Source: Streptomyces sioyaensis (GTDB lineage Bacteria; Actinomycetota; Actinomycetes; Streptomycetales; Streptomycetaceae). From it: a DNA stretch of 64,000 nucleotides. Both the position numbers and the translations under genes were made by a program. The notes under the pieces are model-generated. The model saw only the letters and a program-made list of their open reading frames with translations, ran no database searches and was not told the DNA's origin. Within the stretch, counting starts at the first letter, position 1. The number at the start of each line of letters is the position of its first letter. Positions 18,831-27,023 of this stretch are shown in pieces. Where the stretch lies: NCBI RefSeq assembly GCF_004122735.1, contig NZ_SDIF01000017.1:1-64000 (forward strand), given 5' to 3'.

Positions 18831-20006
18831 TCAGCCGGCCGGACAGGGCCCGCCCAGCCAGGCGTCGTCGAACCGGGCAAAGGTGATCTTCCGATAGGGG
18901 CCGGACTCGTAAAGCAGCCCGAAGGTCCCGTCCGGCAGCCGGGTCAGCGTCGAGTACGCGGCCGGGCCCGCGGTGACGACCCGGGCGAGGGGCCAGCTCC
19001 CGCCGTCGTCGCAGGACATCCGCACGGTGAGGTTCCGGCGGGCGTCGGTGCTCGCCGTATTGCTGAACAGCAGCCGGTGCGCCCGCGCCCGCCGGGCCGG
19101 CGCCGCCGGGTCGTAGCGCAGGATCGCGGCATTGTTGCCCGGATCGGTCAACTCGTCGTCCGCCACCGGCGTGCTGTAGCTCAGCCCGCCGTCCCGGGAG
19201 TAGGCCACCAGCCGCTTTCCGGCGCCGCGGGTCCGGCTGTTGAGCAGGATCCGGCCGTCGGCGAGCTCGACGGTCTTGTTCTCGTCCATCAGCGGCCCCA
19301 CCGGCGTCCCCAGACGCCAGTGCGCGCCATGGTCGTCGCTGTACGCACTGGCCGCCCACATACTGCCGTCGGCCTTGCGGAACGCGTACTGCTGCAGCAA
19401 CCGCCCGCCGGCCAGCTGGATGCCGGAGCCCGACGAGGCGAAGATGCCGTGCCAGGACGGGTCCTTGAGGTCATGGGTGATCCGCCGGACGCGCCAACTG
19501 CGGCCGCCGTCGTCCGAGTAGCCGTAATCGGTGTGCAGCACCGTGGTGCTGTCGTGCGCGTTGCCCGCGCCCGCCGTGCGGAACCCGACGCCCTTGGGCG
19601 CATACGCATGGAAGAGGAAAATCCGGCCGGTCACCCGGTCGGCGAGCAGACTCGGGTCGCCCGCGCCCACCCCGCCGTCGTAGTCCACGGCCGCTTGCGG
19701 CGCACTCCAGGTACGCCCCAGGTCGGTGCTGCGCCGCACCATCACATCCACATTGCCGGGCAGATCGGCCGCGCTGTCGTTCCGCCGGTCGAAGGCCGCG
19801 ACGAGGGTGCCGTCCGCGAGCGTGGTCAGCGCCGGGATGCGATAGGTGTGCGCGCCGCGGCCGGACACCGCCAGATCGGTGGTCTCGTACAGCGGTGGCC
19901 GGACGGCGCCGCGCCACGCCGCGGCGGCGCGCGGGGCCGGGCCGGTCAGCAGCCCGGCACCGACGGCGAGCAGGGCGGCCGGTGCGACCAGGCGGGCGGC
20001 TTTCAC
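18831..20006 (-). CDS. Exported sialidase (BNR/Asp-box, GH33-like)
   Basis: This is a 391-residue secreted protein. A Sec signal peptide (VKAARLVAPAALLAVGAG...AAA) ends near residue 30. The catalytic domain begins with YRIPALTTL, the RIP motif with its carboxylate-binding arginine, and AAFDRRND follows. Asp boxes STDLGRTW, SDDGGRSW, SDDHGAHW and SRDGGLSY mark the six-bladed propeller. Enzymes of this group release sialic acids from glycans. The GTG at 20006 with an upstream GGAG is preferred over the longer frame to 20156. It is convergent with the STAS gene, 10 bases apart. Confidence 0.87.
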   Translation of the reverse strand: MKAARLVAPAALLAVGAGLLTGPAPRAAAAWRGAVRPPLYETTDLAVSGRGAHTYRIPALTTLADGTLVAAFDRRNDSAADLPGNVDVMVRRSTDLGRTWSAPQAAVDYDGGVGAGDPSLLADRVTGRIFLFHAYAPKGVGFRTAGAGNAHDSTTVLHTDYGYSDDGGRSWRVRRITHDLKDPSWHGIFASSGSGIQLAGGRLLQQYAFRKADGSMWAASAYSDDHGAHWRLGTPVGPLMDENKTVELADGRILLNSRTRGAGKRLVAYSRDGGLSYSTPVADDELTDPGNNAAILRYDPAAPARRARAHRLLFSNTASTDARRNLTVRMSCDDGGSWPLARVVTAGPAAYSTLTRLPDGTFGLLYESGPYRKITFARFDDAWLGGPCPAG

Positions 20007-20238
20007 CGGGATCTCCAGGACGGGGCGCGGCACGGCGTGCGGCGGGCAGCGGGTGCGGGCGGCACGGAGGCATCGGAGGGCAGGCAGGCCCTGTGAATCT
20101 AAGGTCGGGGTGACACCGCGTCCATTCCACCGGGCAGGGGAGTGAGGGGTGGTCACCGGCCGCGGGAGCGGGGCCGGCGGCCCGGCGGCGGCCGCACCCC
20201 GGAGGCCCGCTGATCGGCCCGGCCCTGCTCGCCCCGCC

Positions 20239-20991
20239 CTACTCGCCCCGGCCGAGATCCCGGACGAGCGTGGGGGAGGGGCGGGGAATCACCCCGAAGT
20301 CCTCGTCCTCGCCGTCCACGGCAAGACGGTGGATCACCTTCTCCAGGGCGTCCGGCAGGGTCGGGGCGAGTCCGCTGTGCCACTGGACCAGGAGGTTGTG
20401 CCGGGCGGAGTCCGGCAGCAACTGCTTCTCGTCGAACGCGGCCACGCAGCGGCGCTCCTCGTCGGGCGCGTGCGCGGCCTGCTCGCGCCAGTAGGCGGCG
20501 TCGCGGTACTCGCCGTTGCGGCGGTGCGCCAGATACAGGCAGTAGGCGGCGGTCCGGCTGCCGGCGCCGGCGCCGAAGTGCCACCAGAAGTGCGCCGCGT
20601 CGCCGCGTCCGGTGATGTGCAGCAGACAGGCGAAGACCAGCGCCCCTTCGGGGTCGATGTGGTGGTCGTTGACCAGCCGTTCCAGGCTCGCCGCGGCCGC
20701 CGCGGCATTGACGACCAGGGCACACGCCAGCTGGAGCTCATGGGTGGCCTCGTCGCGGGCGCTGGGGTACGTGCTGGGCGCGCCCTGCCCGTCGCGGACC
20801 GTGCGCACCGCGGCCGGCGGGCCGTCCGGGTCCGCCGTCCCGAGCCGGCGGACGGTGTCCAGGCCGCCGAGCGCACCCGTGTCGTCGAGGTCGTGGAATC
20901 CGGACAGGCCCTCGATCCAGGACACCGCCGCGGCCGCGCTGAGCAGCGTCTCCACGGTCTCCCTGCGGTCGGCGGGACGGATGTGCGACAT
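20239..20991 (-). CDS. Conserved helical protein paired with ECF sigma factor
   Basis: This is a 250-residue protein that I do not recognise. It is rich in helices with Ala/Leu/Arg, and its middle part (HFWWHFGAGAGSRTAAYCLYLAHRR, by its ends HFWWHFG and YLAHRR, near 130-160) resembles a tetratricopeptide-like repeat. No membrane segment or signal peptide is present. It starts 2 bases after the sigma factor stop, so the two are co-translated. The pairing suggests a regulator or sensor of that sigma factor, but it lacks zinc-binding HxxxCxxC of classic anti-sigma factors. Confidence 0.65.
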   Translation of the reverse strand: MSHIRPADRRETVETLLSAAAAVSWIEGLSGFHDLDDTGALGGLDTVRRLGTADPDGPPAAVRTVRDGQGAPSTYPSARDEATHELQLACALVVNAAAAAASLERLVNDHHIDPEGALVFACLLHITGRGDAAHFWWHFGAGAGSRTAAYCLYLAHRRNGEYRDAAYWREQAAHAPDEERRCVAAFDEKQLLPDSARHNLLVQWHSGLAPTLPDALEKVIHRLAVDGEDEDFGVIPRPSPTLVRDLGRGE

Positions 20992-20993
20992 GG

Positions 20994-21638
20994 TCAGTTC
21001 CCCCTGGGATTTCCCCGGTCGATGCCGAGCGCGGCGGCGAGCTTGCGCTTGCCGCGGCTTGCATAGGAGCGCACGGTGACTTCGTCGACGCCGAGCAAGG
21101 AGCCGATCTGTGCGTCGCTGTACCCGATGACATGGCGCAGCACGATCACATCGCACTGCCGCTCCGGCAGCCGGGCGATGGCCGCATACAGCCCCAACTG
21201 GCTCTCCAGCATGGCGAATTGCTGCTGGCACTCGCGCAGCAGGGCGTGCGTGACGACGGCGAAGGCGGCGGTCTCGGTGAGCGCGGTGGGCTGCTGGTGG
21301 TCGTAGAGCCACTCCACCACCCGCTCCTTGAGCACCGACCAGGCGTACGCCTCCACCGAGGCCTGCCGCAGCGCATGCGGCCACAGCCGGCCGAGCCGCT
21401 CATAGGCCGCCCGGGTGACGTCGCGGGCCGCGGCCTGGCTGCCGGTGTGCAGATAGGCGTACGTCAGCCACTTGCGGGCGTGGGTCGACAGGAACGCCTC
21501 GAACGTGAGCGTCAGCTGGCGGTCGAACGGATCCGGTGTGACGGCCGGGAGGCCACAGCGGGGTGGCGCCGCTAACTCCGCGGTACGGACATGCGCCGGA
21601 GCGCACGCCGGTGGCGGTCGGTCCCGGTCTACGCTCAC
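20994..21638 (-). CDS. ECF-type RNA polymerase sigma factor
   Basis: This is a 214-residue sigma-70-like protein. Region 2 lies at about 45-105 (weakly conserved, AYERLGRLW) and region 4 at about 150-205 with RLPERQCDVIVLRHV and the helix-turn-helix YSDAQIGSLLGVDEVTVRSY. The GTG at 21638 follows GAGGA. The first 40 residues are an extra Pro/Ala/Cys-containing tail not usual for ECF factors. The region 4 Arg/Lys-rich end (SRGKRKLAAAL) is standard. It may control its own operon from the wide divergent region upstream. Confidence 0.8.
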   Translation of the reverse strand: MSVDRDRPPPACAPAHVRTAELAAPPRCGLPAVTPDPFDRQLTLTFEAFLSTHARKWLTYAYLHTGSQAAARDVTRAAYERLGRLWPHALRQASVEAYAWSVLKERVVEWLYDHQQPTALTETAAFAVVTHALLRECQQQFAMLESQLGLYAAIARLPERQCDVIVLRHVIGYSDAQIGSLLGVDEVTVRSYASRGKRKLAAALGIDRGNPRGN

Positions 21639-22019
21639 GAGCCGTCCTCGTTCCGGTTGCCGTGCACCGCCTCCGGGCGCCGAGACGCGCCGGCCGCGGG
21701 AGGGCGGTTGCCCTCACCCTCCAATGAACCGGAAAGCACACCCGTTTGTGGCACGGTGAGGGCAAAAATCTTCCGTAGCGCATTCATATGACTACGCATG
21801 ACGGTGGCATGTGACCGCCGGTGGCGGGGGTCGGCATGCGCCGCCGCGCACCTCGCCCGGTGCGCTCCGGCATGTTCCAGGGCGCACGGGGCAGTGCTCC
21901 AACAGCCAGGCGCACGGCGGTGCATGACGCGCCGCCGGGGTGCATGGCTTGCGAGGGGGAGGCACCGCGCGCCGGTAGGGGCGCGGGAGCGGTAGCGCGT
22001 AATGGGGAGGCAGCGCACG
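21639..22019. other. 381-bp divergent intergenic region
   Basis: No supported gene lies between the sigma factor and the methyltransferase, which point away from each other. The stretch near 21750-21800 is richer in A and T (CAAAAATCTT, CATATGACT), as expected for promoters of both genes. I could not define a -35/-10 pair with confidence. Confidence 0.55.
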
Positions 22020-22838
22020 ATGAGCGAGCACGAGTCCGTGGTGGACCTGCAACTGGACCGGGCCCACTCGTCCCGGATCTACGACTACTTCCTGGGCGGC
22101 AAGACCAATTTCCTGGCCGACCGGATGGCCGCCGGCAGCGTGCTGGGGGTGTTCCCCGCCGCGCTGGTCGCGGCCCGGATCAACCGCGAGTTCATGCACC
22201 GCACCACCCGCGTCCTGGCCGCGTCCGGTATGCGGCAGTTCCTCGACATCGGCACCGGCATCCCCACCGCGCCGAACCTCCACGACATCGCCCAGGGCAT
22301 CGCCCCGGACTCCCGGGTGGTCTACACCGACAACGACCCGATCGTCCTCGCGCACGCCGCAGCCCTCCTGCGCAGCACCCCCGAGGGGCGGACCGCGTAC
22401 GTCCAGGCCGATGTCCACGACCCCGAGGGCATCCTCACGGCGCCGCGGCTCCTGGACACCCTCGATCTGCGCCGCCCGGTGGCGCTCAGCCTGAACGCGC
22501 TGATGCACTTCGTCCCCGACGACGGCCAGGACCGGGCACACGACATCGTCGAGCGTCTCAAGGCCGCGCTGCCCAGCGGCAGCACGCTCACCATGACTCA
22601 TGCGACATCGGACTTCAGCCCCGCGGCCATGGACAAGATCATCAAGATCTACGGCGAGGCGGGCACCCGGCTCCAGTTCCGCTCCCGCGCCGCGTTCCGG
22701 CGCTTCTTCGACGGCTGGGAGCTGCTGGAGCCGGGCGTGACCCTCTCCCACCAGTGGCGCCCGGACGATCCCGACGACGCCACCCACGTCACCGATGCGG
22801 AGGCCGCCAGCTACGCGGCCGTCGCGCGCAAACCCTGA
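22020..22838 (+). CDS. SAM-dependent methyltransferase, DUF574 (Methyltransf_19) family
   Basis: This is a 272-residue protein that opens VDLQLDRAHSSRIYDYFLGG, the hallmark of the actinobacterial DUF574 family, followed by a Rossmann strand QFLDIGTGIPT near residue 75 that binds S-adenosylmethionine. The family is much expanded in Streptomyces and its substrates are unknown. The ATG at 22020 is chosen because GGGGAGG lies 9-10 bases upstream; an upstream start at 22002 would overlap that site. Confidence 0.88.
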   Translation: MSEHESVVDLQLDRAHSSRIYDYFLGGKTNFLADRMAAGSVLGVFPAALVAARINREFMHRTTRVLAASGMRQFLDIGTGIPTAPNLHDIAQGIAPDSRVVYTDNDPIVLAHAAALLRSTPEGRTAYVQADVHDPEGILTAPRLLDTLDLRRPVALSLNALMHFVPDDGQDRAHDIVERLKAALPSGSTLTMTHATSDFSPAAMDKIIKIYGEAGTRLQFRSRAAFRRFFDGWELLEPGVTLSHQWRPDDPDDATHVTDAEAASYAAVARKP

Positions 22839-22844
22839 GCGCGA

Positions 22845-22872
22845 CGGGGCAGGCGGCCGGCCGCCTGCCCCG
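22845..22872. terminator. 28-bp perfect palindrome between convergent genes
   Basis: CGGGGCAGGCGGCC is followed directly by its complement, with no loop base. It begins 6 bases after the methyltransferase stop and ends 6 bases before the dhaM stop codon. The position argues for a bidirectional terminator. Confidence 0.65.
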
Positions 22873-22878
22873 GGTGCC

Positions 22879-23319
22879 TCACTCCTTGCGGTAGCCGTAC
22901 GCCTCCCCGGCGGCCGCCGCGACCGCGTCCAGGTCCGCTCCGGTCGAGGCGGTGACCACGGCGGCCACCGCGCCCTCCACGAACGGCGCGTCCACCAGCC
23001 GTGCGCCGTCGGGGAGTTCGTCTCCCTCGGCGATCAACGACTTCACGGTCAGTACGGCGCTGCCCAGATCAACCAGGATCGCCACCCCGGCCCCGCGGTC
23101 CACCGCCCGGGCAGCCTCGGAGATCAGCTCCGCGCTCGTCCCCAGCCCGCCGTCCGGACCGCCGCCCGCGGCGGCCACCGGTACCGTGTCACCGCCACCG
23201 GCGAGCCCGACCGCCAGAGCCGCCACCGACTCGGCGACCGGCGCGCTGTGTGACACCAGCACCACCCCGACCGGTGTCCCCGCCCCGGCGGCCGTACCGC
23301 CCGTCGTCCGCTCGCTCAC
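22879..23319 (-). CDS. dhaM: Dihydroxyacetone kinase phosphotransfer subunit DhaM
   Basis: This is a 146-residue EIIA-Man-like protein. His24 in VLVSHSAPVAE is the site phosphorylated by HPr of the phosphotransferase system, and DLGSAVLT near residue 85 is typical. It lacks the HPr and EI extensions found in the E. coli protein, so it depends on the general PTS enzymes. It re-phosphorylates ADP bound to DhaL. The start overlaps the dhaL stop by ATGA. Confidence 0.92.
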   Translation of the reverse strand: MSERTTGGTAAGAGTPVGVVLVSHSAPVAESVAALAVGLAGGGDTVPVAAAGGGPDGGLGTSAELISEAARAVDRGAGVAILVDLGSAVLTVKSLIAEGDELPDGARLVDAPFVEGAVAAVVTASTGADLDAVAAAAGEAYGYRKE

Positions 23320-23924
23320 TTCGCCACCTCCGCAAGGGCCGCGAACAGCAGTGCCGAGGACGTCGCCCCCGGATCCTGATGGCCGATGCTGCGTTCGCCC
23401 AGATAGCTCGCCCGGCCCTTCCTGGCCAGCATCGGTACGGTCGCCAGCGCGCCCTTCTCGGAGGCCGCGGCCGCCGCGTCGAAGGAGGTGGCCAGGGCCT
23501 CGATGCCCGGCACCAGCGCATCGAGCATCGTCTTGTCGCCCGGCGCCGAGCCGCCGAGCTGTGCCACCGCGTCGACCCCGGCGGCCAGCCCCGCCCGCAG
23601 CTCCTCCGCGGACACCTGGGGAGCCTCGCCGAAGGCCTTGCCGGCCCGTCGCAGCAGCGTCCCGTACAGCGGCCCGGACGCCCCGCCCACACTGGAGATC
23701 AGCTTCCGTCCGGCGGCGATCAGGGTGGCTCCGGGGGTCGCCGGCGGCTCCGCCTCCAGCGCGGTGACCACGGCCGCGAAGCCGCGCTGCATATTTCTCC
23801 CGTGGTCGGCGTCACCGATGGGGGAGTCCAGCTCGGTGAGCCGGTCGGCCTCCCGGTCGATGACGGCGGCCGCCGCCGTCATCCAGCGTACGAAGAATGC
23901 GGCATCCAGCACCGTTTCGGACAC
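23316..23924 (-). CDS. dhaL: Dihydroxyacetone kinase nucleotide-binding subunit DhaL
   Basis: This is a 202-residue helical-barrel protein. The Mg-ADP site is visible as DSPIGDADHGRNM, with Asp33, Asp38 and Asp40 as metal ligands, and GGASGPLYG near residue 85 binds the phosphates. It carries ADP as a fixed cofactor and passes phosphate from DhaM to dihydroxyacetone on DhaK. The GTG at 23924 has GGAGAG upstream; the longer frame to 24056 would run into the dhaK end. Confidence 0.92.
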   Translation of the reverse strand: MSETVLDAAFFVRWMTAAAAVIDREADRLTELDSPIGDADHGRNMQRGFAAVVTALEAEPPATPGATLIAAGRKLISSVGGASGPLYGTLLRRAGKAFGEAPQVSAEELRAGLAAGVDAVAQLGGSAPGDKTMLDALVPGIEALATSFDAAAAASEKGALATVPMLARKGRASYLGERSIGHQDPGATSSALLFAALAEVAK

Positions 23925-23980
23925 GGACTTCTCTCCTTGGTCGTTCGGGCACTCAACAAGAAAGCGGATACGGCGCGGGC

Positions 23981-24973
23981 CTACCGGCCCCAGCGGAGTC
24001 CCGCGGTCTGCACCGGCGCGTCCCACAGCCGCAGCAGTTCCCCGTCCACCTGACACAGCGTCACCGAACAGCCCGCCATGTCGAGCGAGGTCACATAGTT
24101 CCCCACGAGCGTGCGGGCCACCGCCACGCCCCGTTCGTCGAGCACCCGGCGGACCTCCGCCTGGAACCCGTACAGCTCCAGCAGCGGGGTCGCGCCCATG
24201 CCGTTGACCAGCACCAGCACCGGCAGCCGCGGATCCAGCTCCGCCAGGACCGCATCGACCGCGAAGTCCGCGATCTCCCGCGAGGTCATCATCGCGCGGC
24301 GCTCGCGCCCCGGCTCACCGTGGATCCCGACCCCCAACTCCAGCTCCCCGGCCGGAAGATCGAACGTCGGGCTGCCCTTCGCCGGCGTCGTACAGGCACT
24401 CAGCGCCACCCCGAAGCTGCGCGAGGACGCCACGACCTGCCGGGCCAGCGCCTCCACCCGCTCCAGCGGCATGCCCTCCTCGGCCGCGGCACCGGCGATC
24501 TTCTCCACGAAGAGCGTCGCGCCGGTACCGCGCCGCCCCGCGGTGAACGTCGAGTCGACCACCGCGACATCGTCATCGACGAGCACGCTGGCCACCTGCA
24601 CCCCCTCGTCCTCCGCGAGTTCCGCCGCCATCTGGAAGTTGAGCACGTCCCCGGTGTAGTTCTTCACGACGAACAGCACGCCGTGGCCGCTGTCCACGGC
24701 CGCCGCGGCACGCACCATCTGATCGGGCACCGGTGAGGTGAAGACCTCGCCCGGACAGGCGGCATCCAGCATGCCGGGCCCGACGAACCCCCCGTGCAGC
24801 GGCTCGTGCCCGCTGCCGCCCCCGGACACCAGCGCGACCTTGTCCGCCACCGGCGCGTCCCGCCGCACGATCACCCGGTTCTCGACATCCACCACCAGCT
24901 CCGGGTGCGCCGCTGCCATCCCGCGCAGCGCATCGGCCACCACGGTTTCGGCGACGTTGATCAGCATCTTCAT
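23981..24973 (-). CDS. dhaK: Dihydroxyacetone kinase substrate-binding subunit DhaK
   Basis: This is a 330-residue protein. GGGSGHEP near residues 50-57 and the GIHGEPG segment around 215-220, whose histidine binds dihydroxyacetone covalently, are both intact. It presents the substrate for phosphorylation by DhaL. It is first in the operon dhaK-dhaL-dhaM, with 56 bases to dhaL. The ATG at 24973 has an AGGAGG ribosome site. The product dihydroxyacetone phosphate feeds glycolysis; no dhaR-type regulator is adjacent. Confidence 0.93.
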   Translation of the reverse strand: MKMLINVAETVVADALRGMAAAHPELVVDVENRVIVRRDAPVADKVALVSGGGSGHEPLHGGFVGPGMLDAACPGEVFTSPVPDQMVRAAAAVDSGHGVLFVVKNYTGDVLNFQMAAELAEDEGVQVASVLVDDDVAVVDSTFTAGRRGTGATLFVEKIAGAAAEEGMPLERVEALARQVVASSRSFGVALSACTTPAKGSPTFDLPAGELELGVGIHGEPGRERRAMMTSREIADFAVDAVLAELDPRLPVLVLVNGMGATPLLELYGFQAEVRRVLDERGVAVARTLVGNYVTSLDMAGCSVTLCQVDGELLRLWDAPVQTAGLRWGR

Positions 24974-25293
24974 GGGTACCTCCTGGTGAGACTGGCAGTG
25001 GGCCATCTGACCGGTGTTCTTCCAGGTCATGGTAGGTATGGCGGAGTTGATCCCGATAGTCTCCGGCGGTGCGAAGCGGGGGTGGGCAGGCTGATGCCGA
25101 CCTCGTGCGGGCTGGGTTGATGGCCTATCAGGTGGTGGGTACGGGCCTCCGGGACGTCGAGGAGCGGCGGGGACCAGTATCGGACGGTGAGGGGCCCGGC
25201 GGCACTGCTGCGTGCTGGTGTCGTTGCGCTCTCTGTAGTGCGTTCACCTGAGGTTGCTCGCGGGCGTGCCGTCCCTCCGGTCGCGGCCCCCCG

Positions 25294-25355
25294 GGGTGCG
25301 CCCCTGCTGCGCCCCGGTTCTCCGGGACGCGGAGGGGCGCACCCACCGTGTGGGT
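25294..25355. terminator. Nested hairpins, candidate terminator of the permease transcript
   Basis: GGGTGCGCCCCT (25294-25305) pairs perfectly with 25333-25344 around a GC-rich loop. Next to it ACCCAC and GTGGGT (25341-25355) form a second small hairpin with a CGT loop that shares bases with the first. Mutually exclusive stems could make a switch, but a terminator for the minus-strand permease is the simpler reading. Confidence 0.4.
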
Positions 25356-25455
25356 GTCCCCGCGTGTCGGGTCCCGGCGTGTCAGGGTGACGTGACGTGG
25401 CTGCTTCCCTGATCCGGTCGGGCGTCGAACCCGGTGGTGGGGCATCGCCGTGCCC

Positions 25456-25485
25456 GTGCCGGTGCCGGTGCCGGTGCCGGTGCCG
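25456..25485. repeat. Hexamer tandem repeat (GTGCCG x5)
   Basis: Five perfect copies of GTGCCG, extended on the left by imperfect CCGTGC units. It lies outside genes, 50 bases after the permease stop. Confidence 0.8.
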
Positions 25486-25535
25486 TGGTGGCCGGTGCTG
25501 CCCGCCGGTCGGTCGTGGCCGTGGCGCCGGGCCGC

Positions 25536-26804
25536 TCAGGCGCGGCGGCCGGCTGTCTTGCGTACGCCGTAGGCGGCGGCACCGACCGCGAGCACCACGG
25601 CACCCCACAGGACCGAGGCCGGCGGCAGGGCGAAGGCCAGCGCCAGGCAGCCGGCCGTGCCGACGACCGGGACGAGCCGGGCCGGGCGGCCCTCGGCGGG
25701 GGTGAGGGTCCAGGCGGAGGCATTGGCGAGGGCGTAGTAGGCCAGCACGCCGAAGGAGGAGAAGCCGATCGCGCCGCGCACGTCCGTGGTGGCGACGAGG
25801 ACGGCGACCACCGCGCCGACGGCGAGTTCGGCACGGTGCGGCACCTTGGTGCGCGGGTGGATGGCGGCCAGCGCGTGCGGTAGGTGCCGGTCGCGGGCCA
25901 TCGCAAGAGTGGTGCGCGAGACCCCGAGGATCAGCGCGAGCAGGGACCCGAGCGCCGCGACGGCGGCCCCGCCCCGTACCACCGGTGCCAGGGCCGGGAC
26001 GCCGGCCGCACGCACCGCCTCCACCAGCGGCGCGGCGCTGTGGGCGAGGCGGTCGGGCCCGAGGACGGACAGCACCGCGACCGCGACGCCCGCGTACACC
26101 ACCAGCGTGATGCCGAGCGCGAGCGGGATCGCGCGGGGGATGGTCCGTCCGGGGTCGCGGACTTCCTCGCCGAGGGTGGCGATGCGCGCGTAGCCGGCGA
26201 AGGCGAAGAACAGCAGACCGGCCGCCTGCAACACCCCGGCGGCGGAGGCGTCCACGCCGAGGTCCGGGCGGGCCGGGCCGGTGGCGCCCGAGGTGAGACA
26301 GGCGGTGGCCACGGCGGCGAGCACCGCCAGGACGACCGCGACGATCCCCCTCGTCAGCCAGGCGGACTTCTGCACCCCGGCGTAGTTCACCGCGGTCAGC
26401 GCCACCACCGCCGCCACGGCAACGGCGCGCGCCTGACCGGGCCATACGTAGGAGCCCACGGTCAGGGCCATCGCCGCGCAGGAGGCGGTCTTGCCGATCA
26501 CGAAGCCCCAGCCGGCCAGATAGCCCCAGAAGTCCCCGAGGCGCTCGCGGGCGTAGACGTAGGTGCCACCCGAGCGGGGGTAGCGGGCGGCCAGCCGCGC
26601 GGAGGAGGTCGCGTTGCAGTACGCCACCACCGCGGCCAGCGCCAGGGCCGGCAGCAGACCCGGCCCGGCCGCCGCCGCGGCCGGAGCGAGCGCGGCGAAG
26701 ATCCCCGCGCCGAGCATCGCCCCGAGCCCGATCACCACGGCGTCGCCCACGCCCAGACGCCGGTCCAGCTCTCCCGCTCCGGCAGATCGCGCCGACGTCT
26801 CCAT
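25536..26804 (-). CDS. APC-superfamily amino-acid/amine permease
   Basis: This is a 422-residue membrane protein with about 12 helices. Helix 1 has the family GLGAMLGAGIFAAL motif that binds the amino group, and YPRSGGTYVYARERLGDFWG follows helix 2. The cytoplasmic FAFAGYARIATLGEEVRDPGRTIP segment near residue 215 is also typical. It exchanges or imports an amino acid, amine or similar small compound; the substrate cannot be told. The ATG at 26804 follows GAGGAG. It is divergent from the haloperoxidase gene. Confidence 0.87.
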   Translation of the reverse strand: METSARSAGAGELDRRLGVGDAVVIGLGAMLGAGIFAALAPAAAAAGPGLLPALALAAVVAYCNATSSARLAARYPRSGGTYVYARERLGDFWGYLAGWGFVIGKTASCAAMALTVGSYVWPGQARAVAVAAVVALTAVNYAGVQKSAWLTRGIVAVVLAVLAAVATACLTSGATGPARPDLGVDASAAGVLQAAGLLFFAFAGYARIATLGEEVRDPGRTIPRAIPLALGITLVVYAGVAVAVLSVLGPDRLAHSAAPLVEAVRAAGVPALAPVVRGGAAVAALGSLLALILGVSRTTLAMARDRHLPHALAAIHPRTKVPHRAELAVGAVVAVLVATTDVRGAIGFSSFGVLAYYALANASAWTLTPAEGRPARLVPVVGTAGCLALAFALPPASVLWGAVVLAVGAAAYGVRKTAGRRA

Positions 26805-27023
26805 CGCTCGCTCCTCCGCTCGCTCCTCGACAAGGGGCACCACGGCCGGACCACGGTTTCCGGCACCGGCGCAGGCTAGAGCACCAAGATGGCCGGACGG
26901 TTTCCCCGCTCGCCCCGTGCGCGGCTTCGGGAGTAAGGACAAGGCGAGTGGTGTGCGCCCGGCGCACCCCCTTCCCACGGCGAAGCGGCGTGCCCCTTCA
27001 CCCGTTCGGCTGTTAAGTCGGTT

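Larger units (their letters stand above)
24974..25535. other. 562-bp non-coding region upstream of dhaK
   Basis: I see no supported gene here. Frames that cross it lack ribosome sites and protein-like composition. It holds a nested hairpin at 25294-25355 and a hexamer repeat at 25456-25485, described separately. It must contain the dhaK promoter near its left end and the end of the permease transcript near its right end. Confidence 0.55.
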
